From Pseudomonas sp. G2-4 (GTDB lineage Bacteria > Pseudomonadota > Gammaproteobacteria > Pseudomonadales > Pseudomonadaceae): DNA of 64,000 nucleotides. Of the stretch, positions 39,041 to 47,534 are shown in pieces. Below the pieces are notes generated by a model, which was not told the origin of the DNA, ran no database searches, and saw only the letters and a program-made list of their open reading frames with translations. The DNA lies in NCBI RefSeq assembly GCF_030064125.1, contig NZ_CP125957.1, positions 1,364,001 through 1,428,000 on the forward strand, read 5' to 3'. The position numbers were made by a program, and so were the translations under genes. Position 1 is the first letter of the stretch. Every line of letters starts with the position of its first letter.

Positions 39041-39060
39041 GGCTAGTTAGAGGCGGTCAG

Positions 39061-39153
39061 TGTGGCGAGGGAGCTTGCTCCCGCTGGGGCGCGTAGCGGC
39101 CCTGTTTTTTGGGGCTGCTGAGCAGCCCAGCGGGAGCAAGCTCCCTCGCCACG
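39061..39153. repeat. Palindromic doublet, family B
   Basis: TGTGGCGAGGGAGCTTGCTC mirrored by GAGCAAGCTCCCTCGCCACG. The inner arms differ (GGGGCGCGTAGCGGCCC versus GGGGCTGCTGAGCAGCCC). It lies in the convergent gap between the arcD paralogue and the CoA-transferase gene. Confidence 0.88.
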
Positions 39154-39162
39154 GGGCCTTCT

Positions 39163-40509
39163 TCACCACTGCGGGCGATGAGCGCCCAGTTCAGCCGCCG
39201 GCAAGGTCCATTGCAACGGTGTCCCGGTGATCTTCAGCGGCACTTGCAGCCGATGGGCCGGGCCCCACGGCGTCTGTTCCGTCAACAATCCCTGATCGTG
39301 AGCGTCTTCGGGACGTAACGCGGCCTGGGCCCCGGCCCCGTGCTCAATCAACAGCTTCGCTGTACGGGCCAGTGACAGGCGTGCCGAGCCGCCGTGACCG
39401 TTTTCCAGGCGTCGGGACAACAACACAATGGCGCTGGCGGCCATCAGGTACCCGGTGCCGTGGTCCAGCGCCTGCACTGGCAGCGGTGTTGGTTTATCGG
39501 CTTGCGTCCAGCCCATGCCGGCTTCGGCGATGCCGCTGCTCATCTGCACCAGGCTGTCGAAGCCACGCCGGTTCTGCCACGGGCCGCTCCAGCCGTAGGC
39601 GTTGAGGCTGATGTCGATCAGGCCTGGAGCAATTTGTCGCCGTTGCTCGGAGCCGTAGCCCAGGCGCTCCAGGGCGTCGGCCCGGTAGCCATGCAGGATA
39701 ATGTCGGCGTCCTTGAGCAATGCCTCGAATGCCGCGCGGTCGTCGGGTTGATGCAAGTCGAGGCGGGTGCAGCGTTTGCCGAGGGTGACTTCCGGCACCA
39801 CGCCGGGTTCGTTCCAGGTCGGCGGATCGACGCGCAAGACATCGGCGCCCAGGCCTGCGAGGAAGCGGCTGGCGATGGGGCCGGCCAGCACGCGGGTCAG
39901 GTCGAGCACCCTGAGACCCGCCAGTGGCTGGGCCACGGAGCCGAGCCAGGGCTTGTGCTGTGCATCGGCACTGTTGTCCCAGTGCACCAGCGGCTCGGCA
40001 TTCACCGCCATGCCCTGGGGGTGCGCCTGCCAGGTCTGCCACGAACGCATCTGGGCGGCGCAACCGCCGGCGTCGACCACCGCTTGTTCCAGTTCGGCCT
40101 TGTTCCAGAGGGCCACTTTGCTCGCCATGTCGGTGCGGTCGATGCAGGGGCCGAGAACTTTTTCTGCGGCCAGACGGTGATGCGGCGCGTTGGTGTGCAA
40201 GCGAATCCAGCCATCGGCGGTGGCGTAGTCACCGGCCACCGGATCCCACATGGGCGGTACGCTCCAGCCGATGGGGCGCAGGGACGTGGAGAACCAGAAT
40301 GAGGCCAGGCGCCGGTCGACCTCAAGGGGCGGCAGGCGACCGGTTTGCTGGTGGATGAGCTCGGCGGCGGCCTGGCCGGCTGCAGCGATGCTGGCACAAG
40401 CCAGCTCCGTGACGGCGAACGCCGAGGGCAGGGCGCCTTCGCCAATGAAGGCGATCGGAGTCGTGGGCAAGCCGAGGGAGGCTTGCATGGACGTGAGCAG
40501 ATCGGTCAT
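39163..40509 (-). CDS. CaiB/BaiF-type (family III) CoA-transferase, rearranged architecture
   Basis: This 448-residue protein carries the family III core late in the chain: P-L-A-G-L-R-V-L-D-L-T-R-V-L-A-G-P at ~195-211, G-A-D-V-L-R-V-D-P-P at 221-230, and a likely catalytic Asp349 in A-L-D-H-G-T-G. Normally that core begins near residue 5. Here residues ~25-185 instead resemble the C-terminal half of the family (A-D-G-W-I-R-L ... V-A-L-W-N-K-A-E-L). It may be circularly permuted or a shortened tandem fusion. CoA donor and acceptor are unknown. GGAGGG lies six bases before ATG 40509. Confidence 0.82.
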   Translation of the reverse strand: MTDLLTSMQASLGLPTTPIAFIGEGALPSAFAVTELACASIAAAGQAAAELIHQQTGRLPPLEVDRRLASFWFSTSLRPIGWSVPPMWDPVAGDYATADGWIRLHTNAPHHRLAAEKVLGPCIDRTDMASKVALWNKAELEQAVVDAGGCAAQMRSWQTWQAHPQGMAVNAEPLVHWDNSADAQHKPWLGSVAQPLAGLRVLDLTRVLAGPIASRFLAGLGADVLRVDPPTWNEPGVVPEVTLGKRCTRLDLHQPDDRAAFEALLKDADIILHGYRADALERLGYGSEQRRQIAPGLIDISLNAYGWSGPWQNRRGFDSLVQMSSGIAEAGMGWTQADKPTPLPVQALDHGTGYLMAASAIVLLSRRLENGHGGSARLSLARTAKLLIEHGAGAQAALRPEDAHDQGLLTEQTPWGPAHRLQVPLKITGTPLQWTLPAAELGAHRPQW

Positions 40510-40543
40510 CGAGGGCCCTCCAAAACGAGAGAGCGAGCATAGA

Positions 40544-40984
40544 TCAAAAATCCGCTGGCGGTCGCTTCTCAGCCCAGCGGCAGCAGCCATCCTCGTCCTG
40601 GCCAGTGCGCTGTTCCGGGCGGGACCAGATCCACAGGTTGCCTAGCCCCATGGCCACCAGCGCCAGGTAAACCGGCCAGCCGTGGTCGAGCGTCGTCAGC
40701 ATCAGCCCGGCGCAGAGCAGCATGCTGAGCGTAGCGCCAACCTTGGCCCGGCGCGGGATCATTTTGCCGTTGCGCCAGTTGTGCAGCATCGGCCCGAACA
40801 GCCGATGGTTCTCCAGCCAGGCGCTCAAGCGCGGCGAACTGCGAGTCGCGGCCCAGGCAGCCAACAGGATGAACTCGGTCGTCGGCAGGCCCGGCACGAC
40901 GATGGCGACCAGGCCGATGGCCAGGCTGACGTAGGCGAGCAGGCCGAAGAGCAGTTGGGCGAGTTTTGAGGGTGTGCGACTCAT
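40544..40984 (-). CDS. YbaN-family (DUF454) inner-membrane protein
   Basis: This 146-residue membrane protein has three hydrophobic segments and the DUF454 motif V-V-P-G-L-P-T-T-E-F-I-L-L-A-A-W, followed by S-P-R-L-S-A-W-L and R-R-A-K-V. YbaN-type proteins have no firm function; several occur near heme oxygenase or iron genes. It lies downstream of the heme oxygenase gene on the same strand, separated by a REP doublet, which fits a loose link to heme utilisation. Confidence 0.85.
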   Translation of the reverse strand: MSRTPSKLAQLLFGLLAYVSLAIGLVAIVVPGLPTTEFILLAAWAATRSSPRLSAWLENHRLFGPMLHNWRNGKMIPRRAKVGATLSMLLCAGLMLTTLDHGWPVYLALVAMGLGNLWIWSRPEQRTGQDEDGCCRWAEKRPPADF

Positions 40985-41011
40985 GTATTTCTATCCGACA
41001 TGCACTTTACC

Positions 41012-41102
41012 TGTGGGAGCGAGCTTGCTCGCGATGTCGGACTGTCAGCCACCGTATTGGTCGCCTGATACACCGCTATCGCGAGCAAGCTCGCTCCCAC
41101 AG
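41012..41102. repeat. REP doublet, family A
   Basis: Inverted pair TGTGGGAGCGAGCTTGCTCG / CGAGCAAGCTCGCTCCCACA touching the stop codon of the heme oxygenase gene, between it and the YbaN gene. Confidence 0.9.
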
Positions 41103-41103
41103 A

Positions 41104-41694
41104 TCAGGCCAACTCCGCTGCATAAGCGCGCTCCAACAGCACCGTGAACCGGTTGAACGCGTCCAGCGCGCCCTTGTCCGCTTCGGCTTCCTGCTGTTCG
41201 GTGAAGGGCAGGCCGTCTAGGGTGCGGGTGAAGGTTTTCCAGCCTTCGGCGCGACCGCCTTCCGGCTCTGCCAGGTGCCGGGCGCCGAAGCTTTCGTTCA
41301 ACCCCAGGCCCACGGCGCGCTTGATCAAAAACGCGGCGCCGAGTTTGGAACCCTCGGAAACAAACAGCCAGCCCAGGGCTTCGGCCTGGGTCGGGTTGTT
41401 CACTGCACCGGCTACTGGGGCCGGGACTTCGGTGTCCAGGTCCGCCAGGTCGGCCTTGGCCGCTTCGGCCCGGCAGCGGGCCGGCAGGTCGGGAATCAAG
41501 GCGGTGAGTTCCGGGTCGTTGTACAGCGCCACCAGTTCCGACTGGAACAGGTACTGGGCGACGACGAAACGGGCGAAGCTGGCCGGGGTTTCGAACGGGG
41601 CGTGGGTCTTGACCAGCGCGTCGAGCTTGCTGTGGGGCTCGTGGGTGATCTGGTTCAGGCGTTGGGAGCGTGGAGCGGGATGTTGTGTGGTCAT
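41104..41694 (-). CDS. Biliverdin-producing heme oxygenase
   Basis: This 196-residue bacterial heme oxygenase (HemO/PigA type) opens the heme ring to biliverdin, releasing iron and CO. The N-terminal helix with the likely heme-ligand histidine (T-H-E-P-H-S-K-L-D) and the distal-helix region L-G-W-L-F-V-S-E-G-S-K-L-G-A-A-F-L-I-K are conserved. It follows the TonB heme receptor gene on the same strand, linking uptake to degradation. ATG 41694 is chosen because it starts the conserved region; the frame from 41766 runs into a family-B repeat. Confidence 0.9.
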   Translation of the reverse strand: MTTQHPAPRSQRLNQITHEPHSKLDALVKTHAPFETPASFARFVVAQYLFQSELVALYNDPELTALIPDLPARCRAEAAKADLADLDTEVPAPVAGAVNNPTQAEALGWLFVSEGSKLGAAFLIKRAVGLGLNESFGARHLAEPEGGRAEGWKTFTRTLDGLPFTEQQEAEADKGALDAFNRFTVLLERAYAAELA

Positions 41695-41720
41695 GAAACA
41701 ATTTCCTTGAGTGAGCACAT

Positions 41721-41815
41721 TTGTGGCGAGGGAGCTTGCTCCCGCTGGGCTGCGAAGCGGCCCCAAGATTTACGGTCGCTGCGCAACCGAGCGGGAGCAA
41801 GCTCCCTCGCCACAG
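41721..41815. repeat. Palindromic doublet, family B
   Basis: TTGTGGCGAGGGAGCTTGCT mirrored by AGCAAGCTCCCTCGCCACAG, between the heme oxygenase and TonB-receptor genes. Confidence 0.88.
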
Positions 41816-41836
41816 GGGGAAATCCTTGCGGGTGGG

Positions 41837-44431
41837 TCAGATATCCCAAATCAGGTTGACCGCGAAGTTACGCCCAGGCGCAGTCAGACGATCGAGATTG
41901 GCCGGGCTCAGCACCGCCGCTTCGCCGACGCTGTCGTAGCCGCGCACGTCGTCCCACAGCCAGTATTTTTTGTCGGTGAGGTTGTAGAGGCCGCCGCTGA
42001 CGGTGACGTCGTCGGTCACCTTGTAGAAACCGGTCAGGTCGAGGATGCCGAAACCCGGGGTCTTGAATTGGCTGCTCACGCCGTCCGGCGAGTTGAAGTT
42101 GCTGTCGTCGACGCGGTCCTTTTTCTTGACCAGGGTCCAACTGAGCAAGGTGCCGTAGTGGTCCTGGTCGTAGCCCAGGCCGAACACGCCGGTCAGCGGG
42201 TTGACGCTATTGAGCGGCTCGCCGGTGTCGTTGTTGCGACCGTAGGCGTAGGCCACCGAGCCTTGGGTGTACAGGCCCTTTGGTGCGCCCAGCACGTCCA
42301 GCTCCAGGCGCCCCTTGATCTCGGCACCCTTGATGGTGGCGTGCTTGATGTTGTTGCTCTGGAAGGTCAGTTGGTCGGCGCCGGGGGTGATGGCATCCTC
42401 GTTGATGAAATCGCGGTACTTGTTGTAGAACACCGCCACATCGAACGAGCCGGAATCGAATCGCCCGCGCAGGCCGGTCTCGTAGCTTTTGCTTTTTTCC
42501 GGTTCCAGGTCGGGGTTGGGTTCCACGCTGTAGCCGGCATCGGCGTTCTCGAAGCGCCCATACAGGGACTTGGCGGTCGGCGTGCGGAAGCCTTCGGCGT
42601 ATTTGCCGTACCAGGTGTATGCATCGCTCAGGGCATAGGTCAGGCCGAAGTTGGGCGAGACGCGATGCCAGGTCTTGTTCTTGTCGCTGACTTCACCGCC
42701 ACCGGTAGGGTCCACGGTGTTGAGGAACGCCTCGGTCAGATGGGGCTTGAGCTGGGTGTAGTCGTAGCGCAGGCCCGGTGTGAAGGTCCAGCGGTTCCAA
42801 CTGATCTGATCCTGGGCGAACAGGCTGTAGGTATTGATGGTCGGGTCCGGGAAGTCACTGGCTTTTGCCAGCACGTCCCGGGTGCTGATCGCGCCGACGG
42901 CGGAGCAGCCCACGCCAACTGCCAGGCACACGCCATTGCCGCTGCGTGAGCCGGTGACTTTCTGTTGCTTGATCGTGGTGCCGTAGGTCAGCGTGTGATG
43001 GGTGTCGGCGATGTTGAACGCCTTGTCCAGCTGCGCGTCGAAGACCCACTGTTTTTCTTCGTAGAGGGTATCCCGGGTACGCAGTACCTGGCGGGTGATC
43101 GGGAAATAGAACTCAGCGGTGCTCTCGTTCGTCTTGGCGATCTGGTGATTCAGGCTCCACTTCACGTGATCGGCCAGCAGGCTGTCGAGGGCGAAGCTGT
43201 GCTCAAGACCGAAACGCTCACGGGTGACGGTGTCGTTGCCAGTGCGCCATTGATACATGCCGCCGGGCAGCATGGACTCGGGGATGGTGGGGCGACCGTT
43301 GGAATAGGGGCCGCCATAGGCGCTTTTCAGATCGGTGTCGCGGTCATCCTTGTATTTTTCGTAGACCAGGCCCAGGCGCGCGTCATCGTTGTAGTTCCAG
43401 CCGAGCTTGGCCAGCACGTTGTGGGCGCGCACGTCTTCCGGGTTGGCCGCGGTGCGGTCCAGGCCCGTGCCGTTGTGGCTGCCGTAGGATTCGGTTTCAT
43501 GACCGTCGCGCTGGCTGTAGTGCAACAGGCCGTCGAATTGCCCGCTGCGCCCGGCGACGGTGGCGGATTTGAGCCAGCTCTCGTCGGCGGAGCTGTAGCC
43601 GGTCTTGAGGCGCGCACCGACGTCTTTACCCGGCTTGATGATGTCGTCCGGATCCAGGGTGAAATAGCTGACGGCGCCACCGATGGCGTTGCTGCCGTAC
43701 AGCACCGAGGCCGGGCCTCGGAGGATTTCCACGCGCTTGATGATTTCCGGGTCGACGTAGTTGCGCTGGGTCTTGGCGTAGGGACCATTGAAGAAACCGT
43801 CGGGAATGGCCACGCCGTCGACCTGGGTCAAGACCCGGTTGCCGTCGATGCCGCGGATGTTGTAGCCACTGATGCCGCCGCGCTGGCCCGCACCGCCCAC
43901 CGAAACACCGGGCTCATAGCGCACCAGGTCCTTGAGGGTGTTGACGTTGTTGCGGTCCAGTTCCTGGCGGTCATGAACGGTGACGGTGCTCGGTACGTCG
44001 GTGATGTCCTGTTCCTGGCGGGTGGCGCTGATGGTCACCTGTTGCAGGTTCAACACGCCGGCGGTGCTGCGCTTTTCCAGGACGATGCTGTTGCTGCCGA
44101 GTTTGCGGTAGCTCAGGTTGGTCCCCACCAACAGGCGCTCCAGGGCTTTCTCTGGTGGCAGTGAGCCATTCACGCCCGGCGACGCGACGCCGTCGGCCAG
44201 CTCTGCCGCCAGGCCCACCTGCCATCCCGTGACGGCAGTGAACGCGTTCAGGGCTGAAACCAGCGGCTGCTGGGCGATGGCAAAGGTGTAGTCGCCCATG
44301 TTGCGCGCAGGCGATTGTGCAGCGGTGGCGGCGAGGGCGGCCGGCGCCGTGCCGGCGATCAGGAGGGCGGCCGTCAGCAGCGACAGCGTGCAAGAAGGGG
44401 TGAGGAATCGGCAAGAAAGGCGAGAGGACAT
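41837..44431 (-). CDS. TonB-dependent heme/hemoprotein receptor (HxuA-like)
   Basis: This 864-residue outer-membrane receptor has a signal peptide, then an STN domain (about 45-120) for signalling to the FecR-type anti-sigma factor, and a TonB box near V-T-I-S-A-T. A plug domain follows (N-I-R-G-I-D-G-N-R; G-P-A-S-V-L-Y-G-S-N-A-I-G-G-A-V) and then a 22-strand barrel ending in Ile. Heme-receptor boxes are visible as E-G-F-R-T-P and N-P-D-L (FRAP/NPNL variants). With the adjacent sigma, anti-sigma and heme oxygenase genes this is an Hxu-like heme signalling system. ATG 44431 is preferred: GGAG lies nine bases upstream. Confidence 0.92.
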   Translation of the reverse strand: MSSRLSCRFLTPSCTLSLLTAALLIAGTAPAALAATAAQSPARNMGDYTFAIAQQPLVSALNAFTAVTGWQVGLAAELADGVASPGVNGSLPPEKALERLLVGTNLSYRKLGSNSIVLEKRSTAGVLNLQQVTISATRQEQDITDVPSTVTVHDRQELDRNNVNTLKDLVRYEPGVSVGGAGQRGGISGYNIRGIDGNRVLTQVDGVAIPDGFFNGPYAKTQRNYVDPEIIKRVEILRGPASVLYGSNAIGGAVSYFTLDPDDIIKPGKDVGARLKTGYSSADESWLKSATVAGRSGQFDGLLHYSQRDGHETESYGSHNGTGLDRTAANPEDVRAHNVLAKLGWNYNDDARLGLVYEKYKDDRDTDLKSAYGGPYSNGRPTIPESMLPGGMYQWRTGNDTVTRERFGLEHSFALDSLLADHVKWSLNHQIAKTNESTAEFYFPITRQVLRTRDTLYEEKQWVFDAQLDKAFNIADTHHTLTYGTTIKQQKVTGSRSGNGVCLAVGVGCSAVGAISTRDVLAKASDFPDPTINTYSLFAQDQISWNRWTFTPGLRYDYTQLKPHLTEAFLNTVDPTGGGEVSDKNKTWHRVSPNFGLTYALSDAYTWYGKYAEGFRTPTAKSLYGRFENADAGYSVEPNPDLEPEKSKSYETGLRGRFDSGSFDVAVFYNKYRDFINEDAITPGADQLTFQSNNIKHATIKGAEIKGRLELDVLGAPKGLYTQGSVAYAYGRNNDTGEPLNSVNPLTGVFGLGYDQDHYGTLLSWTLVKKKDRVDDSNFNSPDGVSSQFKTPGFGILDLTGFYKVTDDVTVSGGLYNLTDKKYWLWDDVRGYDSVGEAAVLSPANLDRLTAPGRNFAVNLIWDI

Positions 44432-44535
44432 CGATAGCGCTCCGTGTCGCATCGGTTATAGGTGCAGATTGGGCATCGAGAGATGCGAATCAATTGCATT
44501 GGCTATAACGAGACGAATCAGCGAGTCCTATCGAG

Positions 44536-44554
44536 TAAAAATAATTCTCATTTA
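44536..44554 (-). promoter_or_regulatory. Fur-box-like site before the TonB receptor gene
   Basis: On the minus strand the sequence reads TAAATGAGAATTATTTTTA, close to the Fur consensus with its ATGAxAAT core. It overlaps the stop codon of the fecR-like gene and lies ~105 bp upstream of the receptor start, suggesting a separate, iron-regulated receptor promoter. Confidence 0.6.
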
Positions 44555-45508
44555 GTTCAAGATGACCAGTGCCGGGAATTCCTGCAGGCGCGCCGAGGTG
44601 ATGTGGGCCAGGGAGCGAACCACATCCAGTGGCTGGTCGAGGCGGTAGTTGCCGGTCACGGCGACGTTGGCTAACTGCTCGTTGTTGTTGATGATCCAGC
44701 CCGGGTAGTAGCGCCGCAACTCGGCCAGTACCTGGCTCAGCGGTTTATTCTTGAACACCAGCCGGCCCTGGACCCAGGCCAGGTCGGTGTCGGCATCGAG
44801 CCGGACCGGGTGGTCGAAACCGTTGGGGCCTATGCGGATGCTTTCCCCTGCCGACAGCCGTACGTGGGTGTCGTTGCGGGTGGCCCGCAGGTCCACGTCG
44901 CCGCGCTGGACCTGGACCTGCGCCACGCCGTCGAGGTAGCGGACCGCAAAGACGGTGTCGCTGACGCTGGCTGTAACCGGTCCGGCATCGATCTCCAGCG
45001 GCAGGTTGCCAGTGCCCGGCACTTCAAACAGTGCCTCGCCCTTGTACAGTCGGGCCACGTGCCGCTGTTCGTTGAACGTACTGGAGAAGGCCGAATCAGT
45101 GTTGAGCAGGACCTTGGAGCCGTCCTCCAATTGCAAGCGCTGGCGTTCACCGACCACGGTCAGGTGGTCGGCCTGGAAGTACAGGGGCAGGTCGCTGAAA
45201 TTGAACAGGCCCAGGAACAATACCGCGGCGGTGGCCAGGGGTTTCCAGTGGGCCCGCAGACGTGACAGGGCGCTGACCTTGGGCACGGCCTCAAGTTGCC
45301 GGGCACTTTCAATCACTTGCGGGCCGTTCCAGATCGCCTGGGCCCGGGTGAACGCTTCGCCATGGCGCGGATCGGCCGCCAGCCAGGCTTGGAACTGCCG
45401 GGTCTGCTCCTCGCTGGGGTTGTCGAGCAGAATCAGCCAGTCCAGCGCCTGCTCCATGGCATGGGCGGTTTCCGGCGTCGGCGCAGGAGAAGGGGAGTTG
45501 TCCGTCAC
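44552..45508 (-). CDS. FecR-family anti-sigma/sigma regulator (HxuR-like)
   Basis: This 318-residue inner-membrane regulator has a cytoplasmic N-terminal domain (W-L-I-L-L-D-N-P-S ... F-Q-A-W-L-A-A-D-P-R-H-G-E-A-F), one membrane helix near residue 90-110 and a periplasmic FecR domain (G-E-R-Q-R-L-Q-L-E-D-G-S-K-V-L-L-N-T-D-S). It carries the signal from the receptor's STN domain to the ECF sigma factor. It lies between the sigma and receptor genes on the same strand. Confidence 0.93.
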   Translation of the reverse strand: MTDNSPSPAPTPETAHAMEQALDWLILLDNPSEEQTRQFQAWLAADPRHGEAFTRAQAIWNGPQVIESARQLEAVPKVSALSRLRAHWKPLATAAVLFLGLFNFSDLPLYFQADHLTVVGERQRLQLEDGSKVLLNTDSAFSSTFNEQRHVARLYKGEALFEVPGTGNLPLEIDAGPVTASVSDTVFAVRYLDGVAQVQVQRGDVDLRATRNDTHVRLSAGESIRIGPNGFDHPVRLDADTDLAWVQGRLVFKNKPLSQVLAELRRYYPGWIINNNEQLANVAVTGNYRLDQPLDVVRSLAHITSARLQEFPALVILN

Positions 45509-45555
45509 GGTGGGTTCTCGTTTCTCGGTTCAGCGGCAAGTTACAAGCTTCAAGC

Positions 45556-45605
45556 TTCAAGTCGCAAGCACAAGCCTGCACACAACTTGCAGCTTGCGGC
45601 TTGAA
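45556..45605. repeat. Inverted repeat between sigma and fecR-like genes
   Basis: TTCAAGTCGCAAGC (45556-45569) pairs with GCTTGCGGCTTGAA (45592-45605) with one G-U-type mismatch and a 22-base loop. It starts three bases after the sigma stop on the minus strand. Additional AAGCTTCAAGCTTCAAG units suggest a repeat family. It may attenuate read-through from sigma to anti-sigma. Confidence 0.6.
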
Positions 45606-45607
45606 TC

Positions 45608-46114
45608 TTATAGCTGCAGTTGTCCCACACAGATCGCCATGATCAGCCTCAGTTCCTTTTGCACGGTGCTCAGTGACACGTCCAGTCGTTCGGCGATGTC
45701 CTGGTAACTGTGTCCGTGCAGGCGGCTGAGAATGAAGATCTGTTGCTGGCGCGGGCTCAGCGCTTGAAGGCTGATGTTCAGCCGTTCGAGCATCCGCTGG
45801 GCATGGGCGGCATCTTCGGCACTGCTCTGGGGGGCGACCACATTGTGAACGACCTCCAGCGGCACGTCGTCCAGCAAGGTCCGGGACTGGATACGCCGCG
45901 CACGCAGATGGTCCAGCGCCAGGTTGCGGGCGGTCTGGAAGACAAAAGGTTCGAGATGCTCGACCGTGCGTTCAGCCAGTGCGCGGGTGACGCGCAGGTA
46001 GGTTTCCTGAAGCAGGTCTTCGGCGGTGCTGGGGTTGTTGACCATACGCTCGAGCGTGCGCAGCAAGGGCATGCGCTGCGCGAGGAAGACGTGGTGAAAG
46101 CGCGATTGACTCAC
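45608..46114 (-). CDS. ECF sigma factor, FecI type (HxuI-like)
   Basis: This 168-residue extracytoplasmic-function sigma factor has region 2 (A-E-D-L-L-Q-E-T-Y-L-R-V) and region 4 (L-S-P-R-Q-Q-Q-I-F-I-L-S-R-L-H-G-H-S-Y-Q-D-I-A-E-R-L). It is first in the sigma/FecR/TonB-receptor set and should activate the receptor gene when heme is sensed. A perfect Fur-type palindrome lies 25 bp upstream, so iron starvation would gate the system. Confidence 0.94.
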   Translation of the reverse strand: MSQSRFHHVFLAQRMPLLRTLERMVNNPSTAEDLLQETYLRVTRALAERTVEHLEPFVFQTARNLALDHLRARRIQSRTLLDDVPLEVVHNVVAPQSSAEDAAHAQRMLERLNISLQALSPRQQQIFILSRLHGHSYQDIAERLDVSLSTVQKELRLIMAICVGQLQL

Positions 46115-46138
46115 GGGAGGGCCCGATCCGGTTCGAGT

Positions 46139-46159
46139 AGATGATAATGCTTATCATCT
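46139..46159. promoter_or_regulatory. Fur box upstream of the ECF sigma gene
   Basis: A perfect 21-bp palindrome: arm AGATGATAA, centre TGC, arm TTATCATCT, matching the Fur consensus. It starts 25 bp upstream of the sigma start codon, overlapping the expected promoter. Confidence 0.88.
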
Positions 46160-46200
46160 GCGGCGGTGGTCAAGCCCTGATTTCACATCGCGGAACCTAC

Positions 46201-46290
46201 TGTGGGAGCGAGCTTGCTCGCGATGGCGGTGAGTCAGTCAACAGTGTGCTGGCTGATCCCACGCTATCGCGAGCAAGCTCGCTCCCACAG
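46201..46290. repeat. REP doublet, family A
   Basis: Inverted pair TGTGGGAGCGAGCTTGCTCG / CGAGCAAGCTCGCTCCCACA in the gap between the sigma gene promoter and the 3' end of gap. Confidence 0.9.
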
Positions 46291-46315
46291 TGGCGTTCGA
46301 CGAGTACCGCGATAG

Positions 46316-47317
46316 TCACTCGGCGTTACACAACGCCAGGCAGTTATCCAGCATGCGGTTGGAGAAGCCCCATTCGTTGTCATACCAGGCCAGTACCTTG
46401 AGCAGCTTGCCGCTGGCCTTGGTGTGGTTGGCGTCGAAGATCGACGACAGCGGGTTGTGGTTGAAATCGCTGGAGACCAGCGGCAGGGTGTTGTAGCCGA
46501 GGATCTTCGAATGCTGGCTGGCCTGGCGCAGCAGCTCGTTGACTTCTTCGGCCGAAGCTTCGCGCTTGAGCTGCACGGTCAGGTCCACCAGGGACACGTT
46601 GATCACGGGTACGCGCACCGCCATGCCGGTCAGTTTGCCCGCCAGTTCCGGCAGTACCAGGCCTACCGCTTCGGCGGCGCCGGTCTTGCTCGGGATCATG
46701 TTCTGGGTGGCCGAACGCGCGCGGTACGGGTCGGTGTGGTAGACGTCGGTCAGGTTCTGATCATTGGTGTAGGCGTGGATAGTGGTCATCAGGCCGCTTT
46801 CGATGCCCAGCTCACGGTGCAGCACCTGGGCCACCGGGGCCAGGCAGTTGGTGGTGCACGAAGCGTTGGAAATGATCTGGTGCGACTGGCGCAGGATGTC
46901 GTGGTTCACGCCATACACCACGGTGGCATCGGCACCTTTGGCCGGGGCCGAAATGATCACCTTGCGGGCGCCGGCGGTGATGTGTGCGGCGGCCTTGGAG
47001 CGGTCGGTGAACAGACCGGTGCATTCGAACACCACGTCGATCTTCTCGGCGGCCCAGGGCAGTTCGGCCGGGTTACGGATGGCACTGACCGAGATGCGAT
47101 CGCCATTGACCGTCAGGCTTTCATGATCGTGCTGCACGTCGGCGTCGAAGGTGCCGTGCACCGTGTCGAACTTGAGCAGGTGAGCGTTGATCGAACTGTC
47201 GCCCAGGTCATTGATGGCGACGATCTGCAGGTCGCGACGATAGCCTTGGGTATACAGTGCACGAAGAACGTTGCGGCCGATGCGGCCAAAACCATTGATT
47301 GCAATTCGAAGAGTCAT
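46316..47317 (-). CDS. gapA: Glyceraldehyde-3-phosphate dehydrogenase, type I
   Basis: This NAD(P)-dependent enzyme of 333 residues has the dinucleotide loop I-N-G-F-G-R-I-G-R, catalytic Cys154 in [10 protein letters not shown], and a base histidine in [11 protein letters not shown]. It is divergent from edd, the arrangement known for the glycolytic gap of Pseudomonas under HexR control. A TTGT-N7-ACAA site sits 23 bp upstream of the start. ATG 47317 fits the family N-terminus; the ATG at 47332 adds five unlikely residues. Confidence 0.96.
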   Translation of the reverse strand: MTLRIAINGFGRIGRNVLRALYTQGYRRDLQIVAINDLGDSSINAHLLKFDTVHGTFDADVQHDHESLTVNGDRISVSAIRNPAELPWAAEKIDVVFECTGLFTDRSKAAAHITAGARKVIISAPAKGADATVVYGVNHDILRQSHQIISNASCTTNCLAPVAQVLHRELGIESGLMTTIHAYTNDQNLTDVYHTDPYRARSATQNMIPSKTGAAEAVGLVLPELAGKLTGMAVRVPVINVSLVDLTVQLKREASAEEVNELLRQASQHSKILGYNTLPLVSSDFNHNPLSSIFDANHTKASGKLLKVLAWYDNEWGFSNRMLDNCLALCNAE

Positions 47318-47339
47318 TAACGGCGCCGCCATCGATTTG

Positions 47340-47354
47340 TTGTTGGAATTACAA
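47340..47354. promoter_or_regulatory. Candidate HexR site, gap side
   Basis: TTGT-TGGAATT-ACAA exactly fits the TTGT-N7-ACAA pattern described for HexR in Pseudomonas. It lies 23 bp upstream of the gap start codon. Confidence 0.8.
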
Positions 47355-47401
47355 GATTATTCGCATAAAAATAGAAAACAAGCCTTTTTAGTGGCAATAT
47401 T

Positions 47402-47416
47402 TTGTTTTATCTACAA
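47402..47416. promoter_or_regulatory. Candidate HexR site, edd side
   Basis: TTGT-TTTATCT-ACAA fits the HexR pattern exactly, in the same intergenic region, 119 bp upstream of the edd start. Together with the gap-side site it would let HexR repress both divergent promoters. Confidence 0.82.
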
Positions 47417-47534
47417 CGAGTGACCTGAATCAACTGGTCCGAATGGTCAAAAAACCGTCTGTCGCCCAGCGTCAGGGGGCTTTGATCAGCATAGACAATC
47501 AGGTCGCCACACCCGTTAGCCTGGAGTTCTACAC

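Noticed and set aside
37888..39096. 402-codon open frame in another plus-strand frame over the second arcD
   Set aside because: Gly/Arg-rich out-of-frame translation; the 475-residue antiporter frame is strongly supported by similarity to its neighbour.
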